Counted from the stretch's first letter, positions 7,638 through 17,900 are shown. The stretch: DNA of 64,000 nucleotides from Clostridium thermobutyricum DSM 4928 (GCF_002050515.1 NZ_LTAY01000021.1:1-64000), one strand, 5' to 3'. A program made the numbers and translations. Notes: generated by a model from the sequence alone, not told the origin.

Positions 7638-8942
7638 TTATACAGCTTTTGCTTGGCTTTCAGCTAATTTTTTATTGTTACTTTTTATTCTCTTTATAGA
7701 AGTTAATAGTAATCCATATCCAATAATAAGGAACACAATCATTGCTATCCAAGCTACTTTAAATCCTAATATTTGCGCAAATCCTCCAAAGATTGTTGAA
7801 CCTACAGCAAATCCTATAGCAAATAATAAACTTACTGTCCCTAAGTTTACACTTGATTCTTTTCTTCCAAATATGTCTGTTGTAATGAAGGCAGGACCTG
7901 ACATATAAGAGAATACACATAAACCATAACAAATAGAGAATAGGAATGAGAAGTTTGGAGAAATTCCAGCAAGTAACATACCTATAATTGCTACAGCTTG
8001 TAATATACAAGCAATAGTCATAGCTTTAAAACTGCCTAATTTATCAAATAGAGCTCCACCACCAACATTTCCGATTAAGCAGAATAAAGCAAACACAGAA
8101 CCTAAAATTCCTATTAATGCAGGATCTAAATGTAATCTCATTTTAAAATAAGATGCATATTGAGTACTACATGCTGCGATAGCAATTCCTATAAAGGCAT
8201 ATCCAAGAGCAAATAACCAGAAAAATTTATTTTTTCTTGTAGCTGCTGCTCCTAAGCCTTCAAATCCAGAATCTTCTTGTTTATTTTCAGTTTTTTCAAT
8301 ATTTGATTGATTTAATTCACTATCAAGTTCTCCTGGTTTAGGAACTCTTACGAATAATAATATTACTATTAAACTAACTATAAGAGATAGGATACCAAAA
8401 ATTATATATGTTTCAGCTTCACCTTTTGAACCTAATAAACTAGATACGATTGGTTGCAAAAATACATTTCCAATAGAACCACCAGAGAAAGCAATTCCTA
8501 AAGCTTTACCTCTACCTTGTTTAGGGAACCAAGAACCAATTAAAAATGCAATTCCTAATCCAGAAAATAAAACACAACCAACTTGAGAAATAGCAGATAA
8601 AACATAAAATTCAGCTAAATTAGTTGCTAAACCAAATCCTAAGAAAGAAAGACTGGATAAAATAGTACCTATTAAAAATATAATTTTAACATTTATTTTA
8701 CCAAAAAGTTTTCCTAAAAAAGGTGAACATACAGATGCAGCTAAAGCACCAAAAGTAAATATTAGAGAAAAAGCAGCTAATGAGAAATTAAAATGCTTAA
8801 CTACATAAGGTATAAATAATGGCTGAATATTTTGTGCTACTCCAAATGGTATAGCTTGTATTAACATACAAACAAATATCATAAAATATTTTCTCTTATT
8901 GCTACTGTTTTTATCAACTTTTAATGAATTCATATAAATCAT
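7638..8942 (-). CDS. MFS transporter, probable bile-salt transporter
   Basis: A 434-residue 12-helix MFS protein with the same fold and motifs as the 6231-7523 gene: MLIQAIPFGVAQNIQPLFIP near the N-terminus and the GxGxxxFS-type helices. It lies 138 bases downstream of the bile salt hydrolase on the same strand. Two starts are possible: the ATG at 8942 sits two bases from AGGAAAGG, and the ATG at 8933 (MNSLKVDKN) is better spaced. A hairpin separates it from the hydrolase gene, so it may be partly uncoupled from that gene's sigma-54 promoter. Confidence 0.78.
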   Translation of the reverse strand: MIYMNSLKVDKNSSNKRKYFMIFVCMLIQAIPFGVAQNIQPLFIPYVVKHFNFSLAAFSLIFTFGALAASVCSPFLGKLFGKINVKIIFLIGTILSSLSFLGFGLATNLAEFYVLSAISQVGCVLFSGLGIAFLIGSWFPKQGRGKALGIAFSGGSIGNVFLQPIVSSLLGSKGEAETYIIFGILSLIVSLIVILLFVRVPKPGELDSELNQSNIEKTENKQEDSGFEGLGAAATRKNKFFWLFALGYAFIGIAIAACSTQYASYFKMRLHLDPALIGILGSVFALFCLIGNVGGGALFDKLGSFKAMTIACILQAVAIIGMLLAGISPNFSFLFSICYGLCVFSYMSGPAFITTDIFGRKESSVNLGTVSLLFAIGFAVGSTIFGGFAQILGFKVAWIAMIVFLIIGYGLLLTSIKRIKSNNKKLAESQAKAV

Positions 8943-9018
8943 ATCCTTTCCTATTCGAATTATTTATTGAATTTAAACTATATTTAATCAATATAATAAG
9001 TAGTAATATGATTTAGTA

Positions 9019-9057
9019 TTAAGAAAGCTAAATGAGCATAAGATTTAGCTTTCTTAA
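9019..9057 (-). terminator. Hairpin after the bile salt hydrolase gene
   Basis: A perfect 15-base inverted repeat, TTAAGAAAGCTAAAT and its complement, with a 9-base loop. No long T run follows on the minus strand, so it may stop transcription only partly, act as an mRNA 3'-end stabiliser, and let some message continue into the MFS gene. Confidence 0.6.
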
Positions 9058-9080
9058 TAAACTAAAGTTTATTACATATA

Positions 9081-10070
9081 TTAATTTTGGTTATTAATTT
9101 TTAAAGTATCTTCATAATTAAATAATTTAATTTCTTTGGCATTTAAATCTTCTTTATGCATATCTATTGAATTTATATTGTTATTATTATATGTGTTATA
9201 ATAGTAAATTCCTTTTTCTTGATTCATACAAGAAGTATATTGAGTTATATCACTTCTATTATCAGGAGTTCTTACAGAGCCTCTTACCATTGCAACATTA
9301 TTTAATATATGGAAGAATTCACTTATATTCATAGAATCTTTGTCATTAGCAAGAGCAAAATGTCTTAAGAATGCAGTTCTTACAAATCTAGATGCTGGAG
9401 TAAAATCACCAGGAATTCCAACACATCCAACACCTTGTCCTAAAGCTTTTAACTCTTGAGTGCTCCATTTAGCATTAGTCACTTGGTTAGATGATAATCC
9501 AATATATTGTCTTAAGTTAGTTAGATGCCAGTCAAAAGTAGGTGAATTTGTTAAAACTCCAACTTCATTATTGAAAAGTCTTAGTCCTGATTTAGTTTTT
9601 TCAATTACAATAGATTGACCAGTTTTATCAGTAATAATCCAATGTAAAGTTGGAGGAGGTGTAAGATTATTTATTCTAGAGTCAAGTAAATTTATTTTTT
9701 CTAATTCAGGTTTTAATTCTTCTAATGTTTCAAAGTTAGATAAAACCCAAAGCATAAAATCATATGCTGGAACATTAATTTTTTCTTCTGAAAGTTCTGA
9801 TTCCCAATGAGCGTATCCTGGAAAATTAAGTCCTGCACAGGCAAGTCCTTTTTCATTTAATCCATCTGCAAGCATAGGATGATTGTCGATTACTGTAATC
9901 ATACCTATGATTGCATATTTAGTTTTTTCAAGTTCATTTGTTGACATATTTTTATATTCAAAACTTCTTGGAATAATACCAACAGATTGATTAAATGAAA
10001 ATTCAATGTCCATATTTCTTCCAAATAAATGATTTCCTTCACTTGTTTTTAATGTTAATGCTGTACACAT
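9081..10070 (-). CDS. bsh: Conjugated bile salt hydrolase (choloylglycine hydrolase)
   Basis: The enzyme removes glycine or taurine from conjugated bile salts in the cytoplasm. The length, 329 aa, equals that of the C. perfringens enzyme, which it resembles over its whole length. All known active-site residues are present: Cys2 (the Ntn nucleophile, exposed after loss of Met1), Arg18, Asp21, Asn82, Asn175 and Arg228. AGGAAGTGG precedes the ATG. There is no good sigma-A promoter immediately upstream. Instead a consensus sigma-54 promoter lies 50-65 bases before the start, and a sigma-54 activator gene is divergent, so expression should be strictly activator-dependent. Confidence 0.95.
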   Translation of the reverse strand: MCTALTLKTSEGNHLFGRNMDIEFSFNQSVGIIPRSFEYKNMSTNELEKTKYAIIGMITVIDNHPMLADGLNEKGLACAGLNFPGYAHWESELSEEKINVPAYDFMLWVLSNFETLEELKPELEKINLLDSRINNLTPPPTLHWIITDKTGQSIVIEKTKSGLRLFNNEVGVLTNSPTFDWHLTNLRQYIGLSSNQVTNAKWSTQELKALGQGVGCVGIPGDFTPASRFVRTAFLRHFALANDKDSMNISEFFHILNNVAMVRGSVRTPDNRSDITQYTSCMNQEKGIYYYNTYNNNNINSIDMHKEDLNAKEIKLFNYEDTLKINNQN

Positions 10071-10120
10071 TTAAACCACTTCCTTTTCTTAATTTAAAAA
10101 TCTTTATGCCTTATATAAAA

Positions 10121-10135
10121 GCAAATATTATGCCA
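10121..10135 (-). promoter_or_regulatory. Sigma-54 (-24/-12) promoter of bsh
   Basis: On the minus strand the site reads TGGCAT-AATAT-TTGC and continues TTTT. The GG and GC elements have the exact spacing required by RpoN. It points at bsh, 51 bases upstream of its start codon. Confidence 0.85.
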
Positions 10136-10239
10136 AAATATAAAATTAAATAAAAAATAAATGAATGGCTTAAAATCAATGGTTTTGTTATTTGAAAATA
10201 ATTAGTTGTATTAAAATGCAAACAAGAAAAGAGGTTATT

Positions 10240-10340
10240 TAAGTCTTATTTGAATTGAATTTTAGAATTGAATTAAAAAAATAAGTCTTAATAGACTTAT
10301 GTTAAAATAGGAAAACAAAAAATAAGTCGAAAAATACTTA
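10240..10340. promoter_or_regulatory. Upstream activator sites between bsh and the sigma-54 activator
   Basis: A perfect 20-base palindrome, ATAAGTCTTAATAGACTTAT, lies at 10281-10300. Further copies of its half-site lie at 10240-10250 (TAAGTCTTATT) and 10322-10340 (ATAAGTC...ATACTTA). They are 105-205 bases upstream of the bsh -24/-12 promoter, the usual range for enhancer sites of a sigma-54 activator. The position also allows autoregulation of the divergent activator gene. Confidence 0.7.
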
Positions 10341-10417
10341 AAAATGATGAATCTATAATCTTGAAGTGGTATAATTTATAAAAAATACTAATTTTAACAT
10401 TACTAGGAGAATACTTG

Positions 10418-11764
10418 ATGGATTTAAACTTAGAAAATAATATATATAAAGAAATTTTAGATAATTTAACTTATGAGGTTTTTGTAACTGATAGTGAGGG
10501 AGAAATTATATATTGTAATGAAGCATTCTCAAAAAATTATTGTTACAATGTATCAGATATAATTGGAAAGCAATTTTCAGTTATAGCTCCAATAATAAAA
10601 AAGGGGAGTCAAATAATCCCAATAGTTTTAGAAGAGAAAAAAGAAATATCATTATTTCAAGAAACAGTGTACGGAAAAAAACTTTTCTTGACTGCGAAAC
10701 CTGTATTTAATAATGAAAATAAATTAAAAATGGTAGTGGAAAATGCTAGAGAAGTACTAAATTTATCTTCAAAAAAAGAATGCTTATTAAACACAGATAC
10801 TGAAAATTTAAAATATCAAATAGATAAATACGGAGAACAAATTACAAACTTTTCTAATATTGAAGAATTTAAAAATTTAAATAAAATAGCCGGTTTTGAT
10901 GTAACAGTTTTGCTTTTAGGAGAGTCAGGTACTGGAAAATCAACATGTGCTAAGTTTATACATAATATTAGCAAAAGAAAAGATGGACCATTTTTTACTG
11001 TGAATTGTACAACTATTCCAGAAAATCTTATAGAATCAGAATTATTTGGATATGTTAAAGGCGCTTTTACAGGAGCTGTAAAAGAGGGAAAGAAAGGGCT
11101 AGTAGAACTTGCTAATAATGGAACATTATTTTTAGATGAAATTGGAGAATTACCATTATCATCTCAAAGTAAACTTTTAGAATTAATAGAAAATAGGACT
11201 TACATTCCAGTGGGAGGAAGTGAAAAAAGGACAACTAATATTAGAATAATTGCCGCAACAAATAAAGATATAGCTAAAATGGTTAGGAAAGGTAAGTTTC
11301 GTGAAGATTTATATTATAGAATAAATGTAATAGAATTTAAGATTCCACCTTTAAGAGAAAGAAAAGAAGCTATACCAATTTTAGCTCAGGTATTTGTAGA
11401 TAGAATAAATAAAAAATATAACTTAAATAAGATAATTAGTGATAGTGTATTAGTACAATTAAAAAAATATAGTTGGCCAGGAAACTTACGTCAACTAGAG
11501 CATGTTTTAGAGCAGATATTATTATCAACAGAAGATGATTTTATTACAATAAAGAATTTAGAGAAAAAAATTGATTATACTAAAGATGGATATTTAGATA
11601 AGAATATAAAATTTCCAACTTTAAAAGAACATATTGAAAATTCAGAGAGAGAATTAATAATTGCAGCATATCATAAGTATGGTAGTTCATATAAAGTTGC
11701 TGAAGCATTAGATATATCACAAAGTCAAGCTATAAGAAAAATAAGAAAATATATTTCAAAGTAA
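10418..11764 (+). CDS. Sigma-54-dependent transcriptional activator, PAS-AAA-HTH
   Basis: A 448-residue enhancer-binding protein. A PAS-like sensor occupies about residues 10-115, an AAA+ ATPase about 145-370, and a Fis-type HTH the last 35 residues. Walker A GESGTGKST is at 168-176, the sigma-54-contacting GAFTGA loop at 215-220 and Walker B TLFLDE at 236-241. No receiver domain is present, so the PAS domain probably senses a ligand directly. AGGAG is eight bases before the ATG; a TTG immediately before it is an alternative start. It is divergent from bsh and almost certainly its activator. The inducing signal is unknown; a bile salt is a guess. Confidence 0.9.
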   Translation: MDLNLENNIYKEILDNLTYEVFVTDSEGEIIYCNEAFSKNYCYNVSDIIGKQFSVIAPIIKKGSQIIPIVLEEKKEISLFQETVYGKKLFLTAKPVFNNENKLKMVVENAREVLNLSSKKECLLNTDTENLKYQIDKYGEQITNFSNIEEFKNLNKIAGFDVTVLLLGESGTGKSTCAKFIHNISKRKDGPFFTVNCTTIPENLIESELFGYVKGAFTGAVKEGKKGLVELANNGTLFLDEIGELPLSSQSKLLELIENRTYIPVGGSEKRTTNIRIIAATNKDIAKMVRKGKFREDLYYRINVIEFKIPPLRERKEAIPILAQVFVDRINKKYNLNKIISDSVLVQLKKYSWPGNLRQLEHVLEQILLSTEDDFITIKNLEKKIDYTKDGYLDKNIKFPTLKEHIENSERELIIAAYHKYGSSYKVAEALDISQSQAIRKIRKYISK

Positions 11765-11783
11765 AAATTATAAATTTAATTAG

Positions 11784-11813
11784 AAAAAAGTGCTGACTTA
11801 TCAGCACTTTTTT
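11784..11813. terminator. Terminator after the sigma-54 activator gene
   Basis: AAAAAAGTGCTGA pairs with TCAGCACTTTTTTT around a 4-base loop. T runs on both strands let it serve the converging gene too. Confidence 0.85.
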
Positions 11814-11870
11814 TATTAAAATTAATACATTTATAAAATAATTTTAAAATTGCTAAATTTAGATTTTAGA

Positions 11871-12482
11871 TTATTTTATAAATTTTTCTATAATATTGAT
11901 TATATCAATTTGAATTTCTAAACTTTTAACAGGTTCTTTATCTATATTTAAAGAGTGATTTGCTCCTTTAAAGTTTATTATATTATGTCCATAAGAAGCA
12001 GTTAAGCTTTCTATATTTTCTTTTGATAAAAGAGGATCTGAATTTCCTGTTATAATTAGAGCATTTTTATCTATTCCCATCTCAACAGTTTTATTTATTG
12101 GACTTATACAAACATTAGTTACATCAAATTCTTTTAAGTTTTTATTTATAACATTTTGAACACAAGTACCAATGCTTTTAGCTATTATAATTATTTTTTT
12201 ATAGCTTGGCTTTAAAATTCTTTTTACTTGAGCTAAAGTTTCATTAGCAGCTATATCAAATTCTGTAGGAACATCAAATCCTTTTCTAGCTTTTTGAAAT
12301 CCATATTCTATTTTAGCTACGTCATATCCTAATTTTAAAGCTAGTTCACTAGCATATTCTAAAGTAACTCTATCTAGTGTATAAGCAATTCCAGGAAGTA
12401 TTATTGCTAAAGTGTCACTTCCTTGTTCTACTAAATTTGGAGATAACTCTACACCCCAATTAGACTTAATATTGTTACTCAT
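11871..12482 (-). CDS. Alpha/beta hydrolase family protein
   Basis: A small 203-residue alpha/beta hydrolase. The oxyanion-side strand reads AIILPGIAY. The nucleophile elbow is AKSIG (Ser103), the acid is Asp149 in GNSDPLL and the histidine is His176 in GANHSL, so a full catalytic triad is present. No lid domain or signal peptide is seen, so it is cytoplasmic. The ribosome site is weak (AAGAAGATG). It stands alone between convergent and divergent neighbours. The substrate cannot be predicted. Confidence 0.75.
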   Translation of the reverse strand: MSNNIKSNWGVELSPNLVEQGSDTLAIILPGIAYTLDRVTLEYASELALKLGYDVAKIEYGFQKARKGFDVPTEFDIAANETLAQVKRILKPSYKKIIIIAKSIGTCVQNVINKNLKEFDVTNVCISPINKTVEMGIDKNALIITGNSDPLLSKENIESLTASYGHNIINFKGANHSLNIDKEPVKSLEIQIDIINIIEKFIK

Positions 12483-12887
12483 ATTGTCATCTTCTTTCTT
12501 TATGTATTAAGTAATTTAAATTTTTAATATAAGAGTATTGAAATATATATAAAAATATATACTAATATTATGTATATATTATACAACTTAATAATTTTTT
12601 TTGAAATTGAAATTGTAGAGTTTTTTAAGAATTAAACAAATGTTATAATTATTCTATATATTTTATTAGAATCAAATAAAAAGTAGAAAAAATCCATATA
12701 AATGGTAGTATTACTTTAAAATAACAGCATAAGTCTTAGCATTAATTTTATTTCATACATTGAATTTTACAAAGCAAAATATTTTATATGACATAGAATA
12801 TATATTATTAATAATAGAAAGGAAGGTTAGTGTAATAAGTAAGCTAATTAAAGAAGTTGGTTTTTGTTTTGAAAGTGAGGAAATAGT
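12483..12887. other. 405-base intergenic region
   Basis: AT-rich spacer between two divergent genes, which should hold both promoters. No repeat, RNA structure or credible gene is seen. A short frame at 12760-12948 lacks a ribosome site and overlaps the next gene, so it is not called. Confidence 0.5.
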
Positions 12888-13664
12888 ATGGAAATTATTG
12901 ATATTACAAAAGAAAATTTGGAGAGTGAGCACATTTGTTGTGCAATAGCGAGCAATCAAGATTTTCAAGTATTATCAAAAAAAGAATGGATTTTGAAAAG
13001 ATTAGATGAAGGACTTGTATTTAAAAAAGGAAATGTTAGAGGTAAATGTTTTATTGAATATATACCAGCTGAAATGGCTTGGGCACCTATAATTGCAGAT
13101 GGATATATGTTTATAAATTGTTTTTTGGTAGCTGGTCAATATAAAGGAAAAGGTAATTCAAATTTACTTCTAGAGGAATGTATTAAAGATAGTAAAGAGA
13201 AAGGAAAAAAGGGACTTGTTATATTATCTTCTAAAAAGAAGTCACCTTATCTTGCTGACCCTAAATTTTTAAGATATAAAGGATTTAAAGTAGTAGATAC
13301 TGCATATCCTTATTATGAGCTTTTATATTTACCTTTTAAAAAGAGAGAAAAAAAGCCAAAGTTTAGAGAAAATGCAAAAAAATCTTCAATAAAAGAACGC
13401 GGATTTATTTTATATTATACTCATCAATGTCCTTTTACGGTGAAATATGTTCCACTGATTGAGAATCTTGCAAAATCTAGAAATATTCCATTTAAGGCAA
13501 TTCAAATAAAAACGAGAGAAGAAGCACAAAATGCGCCGTCACCATTTACTACATATAGTTTATTTTTTAATGGTAGATTTATAACAAACGAAATTTTATC
13601 AGTAAAAAAGTTTGAAAGAATAATTGCATTGTACGGTTTATTAAAAAAAGATCCAGCTGTATAG
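12888..13664 (+). CDS. GNAT-family acetyltransferase with YoaP-type C-terminal domain
   Basis: The 258-residue protein starts MEIIDITKENLESEHICCAI, as in the Bacillus subtilis YoaP family. A GNAT fold covers about residues 1-150, with the acetyl-CoA loop region AGQYKGKGNSNLLL. A YoaP-like C-terminal domain (about 170-250) has a thioredoxin-like start, HQCPFT. The ATG follows GTGAGGAA. The stop lies within the stem of its own terminator. The substrate is unknown; in related proteins the two domains always occur together. Confidence 0.8.
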   Translation: MEIIDITKENLESEHICCAIASNQDFQVLSKKEWILKRLDEGLVFKKGNVRGKCFIEYIPAEMAWAPIIADGYMFINCFLVAGQYKGKGNSNLLLEECIKDSKEKGKKGLVILSSKKKSPYLADPKFLRYKGFKVVDTAYPYYELLYLPFKKREKKPKFRENAKKSSIKERGFILYYTHQCPFTVKYVPLIENLAKSRNIPFKAIQIKTREEAQNAPSPFTTYSLFFNGRFITNEILSVKKFERIIALYGLLKKDPAV

Positions 13665-13692
13665 TTTTTCTATACAGTTGGATTTATTTTTT
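13651..13692 (+). terminator. Terminator overlapping the YoaP-like gene stop codon
   Basis: ATCCAGCTGTATAG pairs with CTATACAGTTGGAT around a 5-base T loop, then ATTTATTTTTTTT follows. The stop codon TAG at 13662-13664 is part of the stem. Confidence 0.75.
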
Positions 13693-13807
13693 TTAAATAA
13701 TTAAAAAAGGAAAGATGATTAATAATTTTATTAATAGGAACATACTTCTATTTATAAATGTTATAATGATTTTGTTATGTAAATTAGATTGATTAGGAGG
13801 AGTTTAT

Positions 13808-14962
13808 ATGAAGATATTCCATACGGGAGATTGGCATATAGGTAAACTTGTGAATGGGTTTTATATGACTGAAGACCAAAGATATATTCTTTCTCAATTG
13901 TGTGATGAAATAGAAAAAGAAAACCCAGATGTACTTCTTATAGCTGGTGATGTTTATGATAGATCTATTCCACCTGTTGAAGCTATAGAACTTTTAAATG
14001 AGACGTTAAAGAAAATTATTATAGATTTAAAAACGCCTGTTATCCTTATAGCAGGTAACCATGATAGTAATGAAAGAATTGAATTTGGAAGTTCACTTTA
14101 TGAAGCTTGTAATTTTTATGTTAGTGGAGAGCTTAAAAGTGAAATTAAAAAAATAAATTTAAAAGATAAAGATGGAATAGTTAATTTTTATCTCATTCCT
14201 TATGCGGACCCTTATTATGTAAGAAAATTATATAATGAGGAATCTATAAAAACTCATGATGATGCTTTAAAAAAGATATTAGAAAATATAGATTTAAATA
14301 AAGATGAGAGAAATGTAGCTATATTCCATGGGTATGTTGCTAAAGATAGTGAAAAAATAATAGAAAGTGATTCAGAGAAAAGGCTTTCTATTGGAGGAAC
14401 AGAAGTTATAAAATCATCTCACTTTAAAGACTTTAATTATACAGCTCTTGGGCATATACATAGTCCACAAAGAGTTGATGGAGAAAATATTAGATATTCT
14501 GGTTCTCTTATGAAGTATTCTTTTTCAGAAATGAATAATAAAGTTGGGATAACTAAAATAGAACTTAATGGAGATGGAGATGTAACAGTTACTCGTATTC
14601 CTTTTAAGCTTATGAGAGATTACAGAGAGATTAGAGGAGAGCTTAGTGAGCTTATTTCAAAAGAATTTATCCAAACTCAAAAAATAGATGATTATATAAA
14701 GGTTACTTTAACTGATAAAGGTGAAGTTATAGAGCCCATGCAAAAGCTTAGAGAAGTATATCCTAATGTAATGGAGCTTAGAAATGAAAGTAGATTAAAA
14801 GAGCTTAACATGGAAGAAGAAAGCATAGCACAGCTTAAAGAAAAATCAATTTTAGAGCTTACTTGTGATTTCTTTTCATCTATAAGAGAAGATGAGATAA
14901 CAGATGAGGAATTAGCTTTAGTTAAATCTGTTTTAGAAGAAGTGGAAAGGGAGGATAAGTAA
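13808..14962 (+). CDS. sbcD: Exonuclease subunit SbcD
   Basis: Metallophosphoesterase subunit of the SbcCD nuclease, which opens DNA hairpins and processes double-strand breaks. The 384 residues show the Mre11-type motifs in order: GDWHIGKL (7-14), GDVYDR, GNHDS and GHIHSPQ. The capping domain follows. AGGAGGAG lies before the ATG. It is followed after three bases by sbcC, the standard operon order, and the sbcC ribosome site lies inside the end of this gene, so the two subunits are coupled. Confidence 0.95.
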   Translation: MKIFHTGDWHIGKLVNGFYMTEDQRYILSQLCDEIEKENPDVLLIAGDVYDRSIPPVEAIELLNETLKKIIIDLKTPVILIAGNHDSNERIEFGSSLYEACNFYVSGELKSEIKKINLKDKDGIVNFYLIPYADPYYVRKLYNEESIKTHDDALKKILENIDLNKDERNVAIFHGYVAKDSEKIIESDSEKRLSIGGTEVIKSSHFKDFNYTALGHIHSPQRVDGENIRYSGSLMKYSFSEMNNKVGITKIELNGDGDVTVTRIPFKLMRDYREIRGELSELISKEFIQTQKIDDYIKVTLTDKGEVIEPMQKLREVYPNVMELRNESRLKELNMEEESIAQLKEKSILELTCDFFSSIREDEITDEELALVKSVLEEVEREDK

Positions 14963-14965
14963 GTT

Positions 14966-17900
14966 ATGAAAATAAGAAAGCTTATAATAAGTGCTTTTGG
15001 ACCATATGGAAAAAAACAAGAGTTAGATTTTGCTAAAAACTTAGATAAAGATAGCATGTTTGTAGTAACAGGAAATACTGGAGCAGGAAAAACAACTATT
15101 TTTGATGCAATAAATTTTGCACTTTATGGAGAAGCAAGTGGAGCTAGTCGTGATACTAAAAGCTTTAGAAGTAATTTTTCTAGTGCAGAAGATGAAACAT
15201 TTGTAGAACTTATATTTACTCTTAAAGGAAATGAATATAAGATTAAAAGAAATCCAGAATATAAAAGAAAAAAGAAAGTTGGAGAAGGCTTTGCAACTGC
15301 AAAACCAAGTGCAAGTCTTGATATAAATGGTGGTAGAGGCTTTGAAAATGGAAAAACTATAACTGGGTATGGAAATGTGACTCGTGAGGTAGAAAAGATA
15401 TTAGGTATAAATAGTATTCAATTTAAACAGCTTGTAATGATTCCACAAGGAGAGTTTAAAAAGCTTTTAGAAGCAAAAAGCCAAGATAAGGAAGAGATTT
15501 TTAGAAAAATATTTAAAACAGATATTATAAAATCTTTTCAAGAAAATTTTAGAGAAAAGGCAAATAAAATAGCTAAGAATAGTGAATGTCTTAGAAGAGA
15601 TAGAAAAAATAGAATAAATGATTTTATTTTAAAAGATAATTCTGAATTAAAAGAATTGGTTCAGTCTGAAAATTTAAATGTACAACTTATATTAGAAAAA
15701 TTTTCTGAAGACGTAGAAATGGATAAAATAATATTTAGTGAAAAAGAAAAGTTAAAATCTAATTTAGATGAAAAAAGACAACAACTTTTAAAAGAATATA
15801 ATGAAGGTAAAAAAGTAAATGAAGATTTTGATAGATTAAGAAGTATAGAGGAAAAGATAAAACTGCTTATAGAAAATTCAGATAATATAAAGAAAAAAGA
15901 AGAGGAAAAGCTTTTAGGAGAAAAAGCTTATGAAGTTTCTATAAAAGAAAATGAATGGATAAAAATAGATTTAGACCTTAAAAATAGAGAAAAAAAGCTA
16001 GAAAATATAAATAAAGATTTAGAGATAAGCTTAAAAGAAAGAGCAAGTAAGGAAATAGCTTTTAAAAAAGAAGAAAAAGCTTTCGAAAAAGTAAAAAGTA
16101 TAGATTTTGAATTAGAAAATTTAAAAAGCTTAAAAGAAAAGACTGTAGGATATGAAAGCAAAGAAAAACTTTTAAAAGAATTAGAAGAAGAATTAAAGAA
16201 AGCTACTTATGAGAAAAGAAAAGTTGAGGAAGAAAAAGAAAAAAATAAAATATTACTTGAAAAATTAAAAGATTATTTAGATAAGTGCAGACTAGAAAGT
16301 GATAAAAAGATTCTTTTAGAGAGAGAGAAAAATGAAATTATAAATAAAGATAGAGTTTTAAGAGAACTTATATATAAGGTAAATTCGACTTTAGATATTA
16401 AAAGTAGACATTTAGAAAAAGGAAATAAATACAATCTACAATTAGATATTGTAAATGATAAGGAAAAGGAGTATAAAGAAGCAGAGGACAAACTTTTTAG
16501 AAGTCAAGCTGGTATACTTGCAAAAGATTTAGAAGAAGGAATGGAATGTCCTGTATGTGGTTCTACAAATCACCCTAAAAAGGCTATTTTAGAAAGTACA
16601 GATATTACAAAAGAAATGGTTGATGAGCTAAAGAAATCCTTCGATAATGAGAATAAAATTTTCTTAGAATTAAAAAGTCAAATTCAAAGCTTAAAAGAAG
16701 CATTTGATGAAAATAAAACTGAAGTTTTAGCTTTAGCTAAGGAAATTTTAAATTTAGAAGATTTAGAAATTGAAAAAGTTAAATCTTTAGGAGAAGAAGA
16801 GCTTATAAAAGAAGGTGAGAACCTAAGAAAAGTTACCTTAGATATAAGGGGAATTGATGAAATATTAAAGAAAGAAAAAGCTTGTATAGATAAAGAAAAA
16901 AGTCTCTTAAAAGAAAAAGAAGAAAAGGAGAAAAAACTAGAATCTTTAATAGATGGGATAAATAGTTTTAAAGTTAAAATAGCAAAGACTACAAGTGAAG
17001 TAGAAGAAATTAAAAATAGATTTAATGGCGAAATAAAATCTCTAGAAGAATTAAATTTAAGAGAAAAAGAATTATTAAAAGAAAAAGAAAATATAGAAAA
17101 AGCTTTTAATATTGCTAAAAATGATTTAGATATTATAAATTCTAAAGTTAATAGTTTAAAAGGAAATTTAGAAGGGGAAAAGGAAAGAATACTAGAGCTT
17201 AAAAAAGAGGAAGATAAATCATTTAAAGAGTTTAATGATGCTATAGAGAGCTTTAATTTTAAAGATATAGAAGATTATAAAAAGGCTAAAAAAGATAAAA
17301 ACATATTGGAAGCTTTAGATAAAGAAATAATTACTTTTAATGAAGAATTAAAAGGAAATAAAAAAGTTTTAGAAGAGTATAAAGAAAAAGTGAAAAATAA
17401 AGAAAAAGTGGATTTAGAAAGCATTTTAGAAAAAGGAAAATCAATACGTAAAGAAATTGATGAAAAGGAAGAAGAGCTTAGAAAAATGCAATCTAATATA
17501 GAAAATAATTCTAGAGTTATAGAGTATATAAAAGATATAAATAAAAAGATGGAAAAGGATGATAAACAATATAGAGTTGTTGGAACTGTATCAAAGCTTG
17601 TAAATGGTGAAAATGAAAAGAAAATAACTTTAGAGAGATATATCTTGGCAGCATATCTTGATGATATTCTTCATGCTGCAAATAAAAGATTCTTAAAGAT
17701 GACTAATGATAGATATAGGCTTTTAAGAAAAACAGAACTTGGAGATAAGAGAGTAGGTCAAGGACTAGACCTTCAAGTATTTGATGGATATAGTAACAAA
17801 GAAAGAGATATTACATCACTTTCTGGGGGAGAAGGATTTAAAGCATCTCTTTCAATGGCACTTGGACTTTCAGATGTAGTTCAAGAGACAGCTGGGGGAA

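Noticed and set aside
12760-12948. 62-codon frame upstream of the YoaP-like gene
   Set aside because: No ribosome site, non-ATG start and overlap with a well-supported gene that has its own ribosome site.
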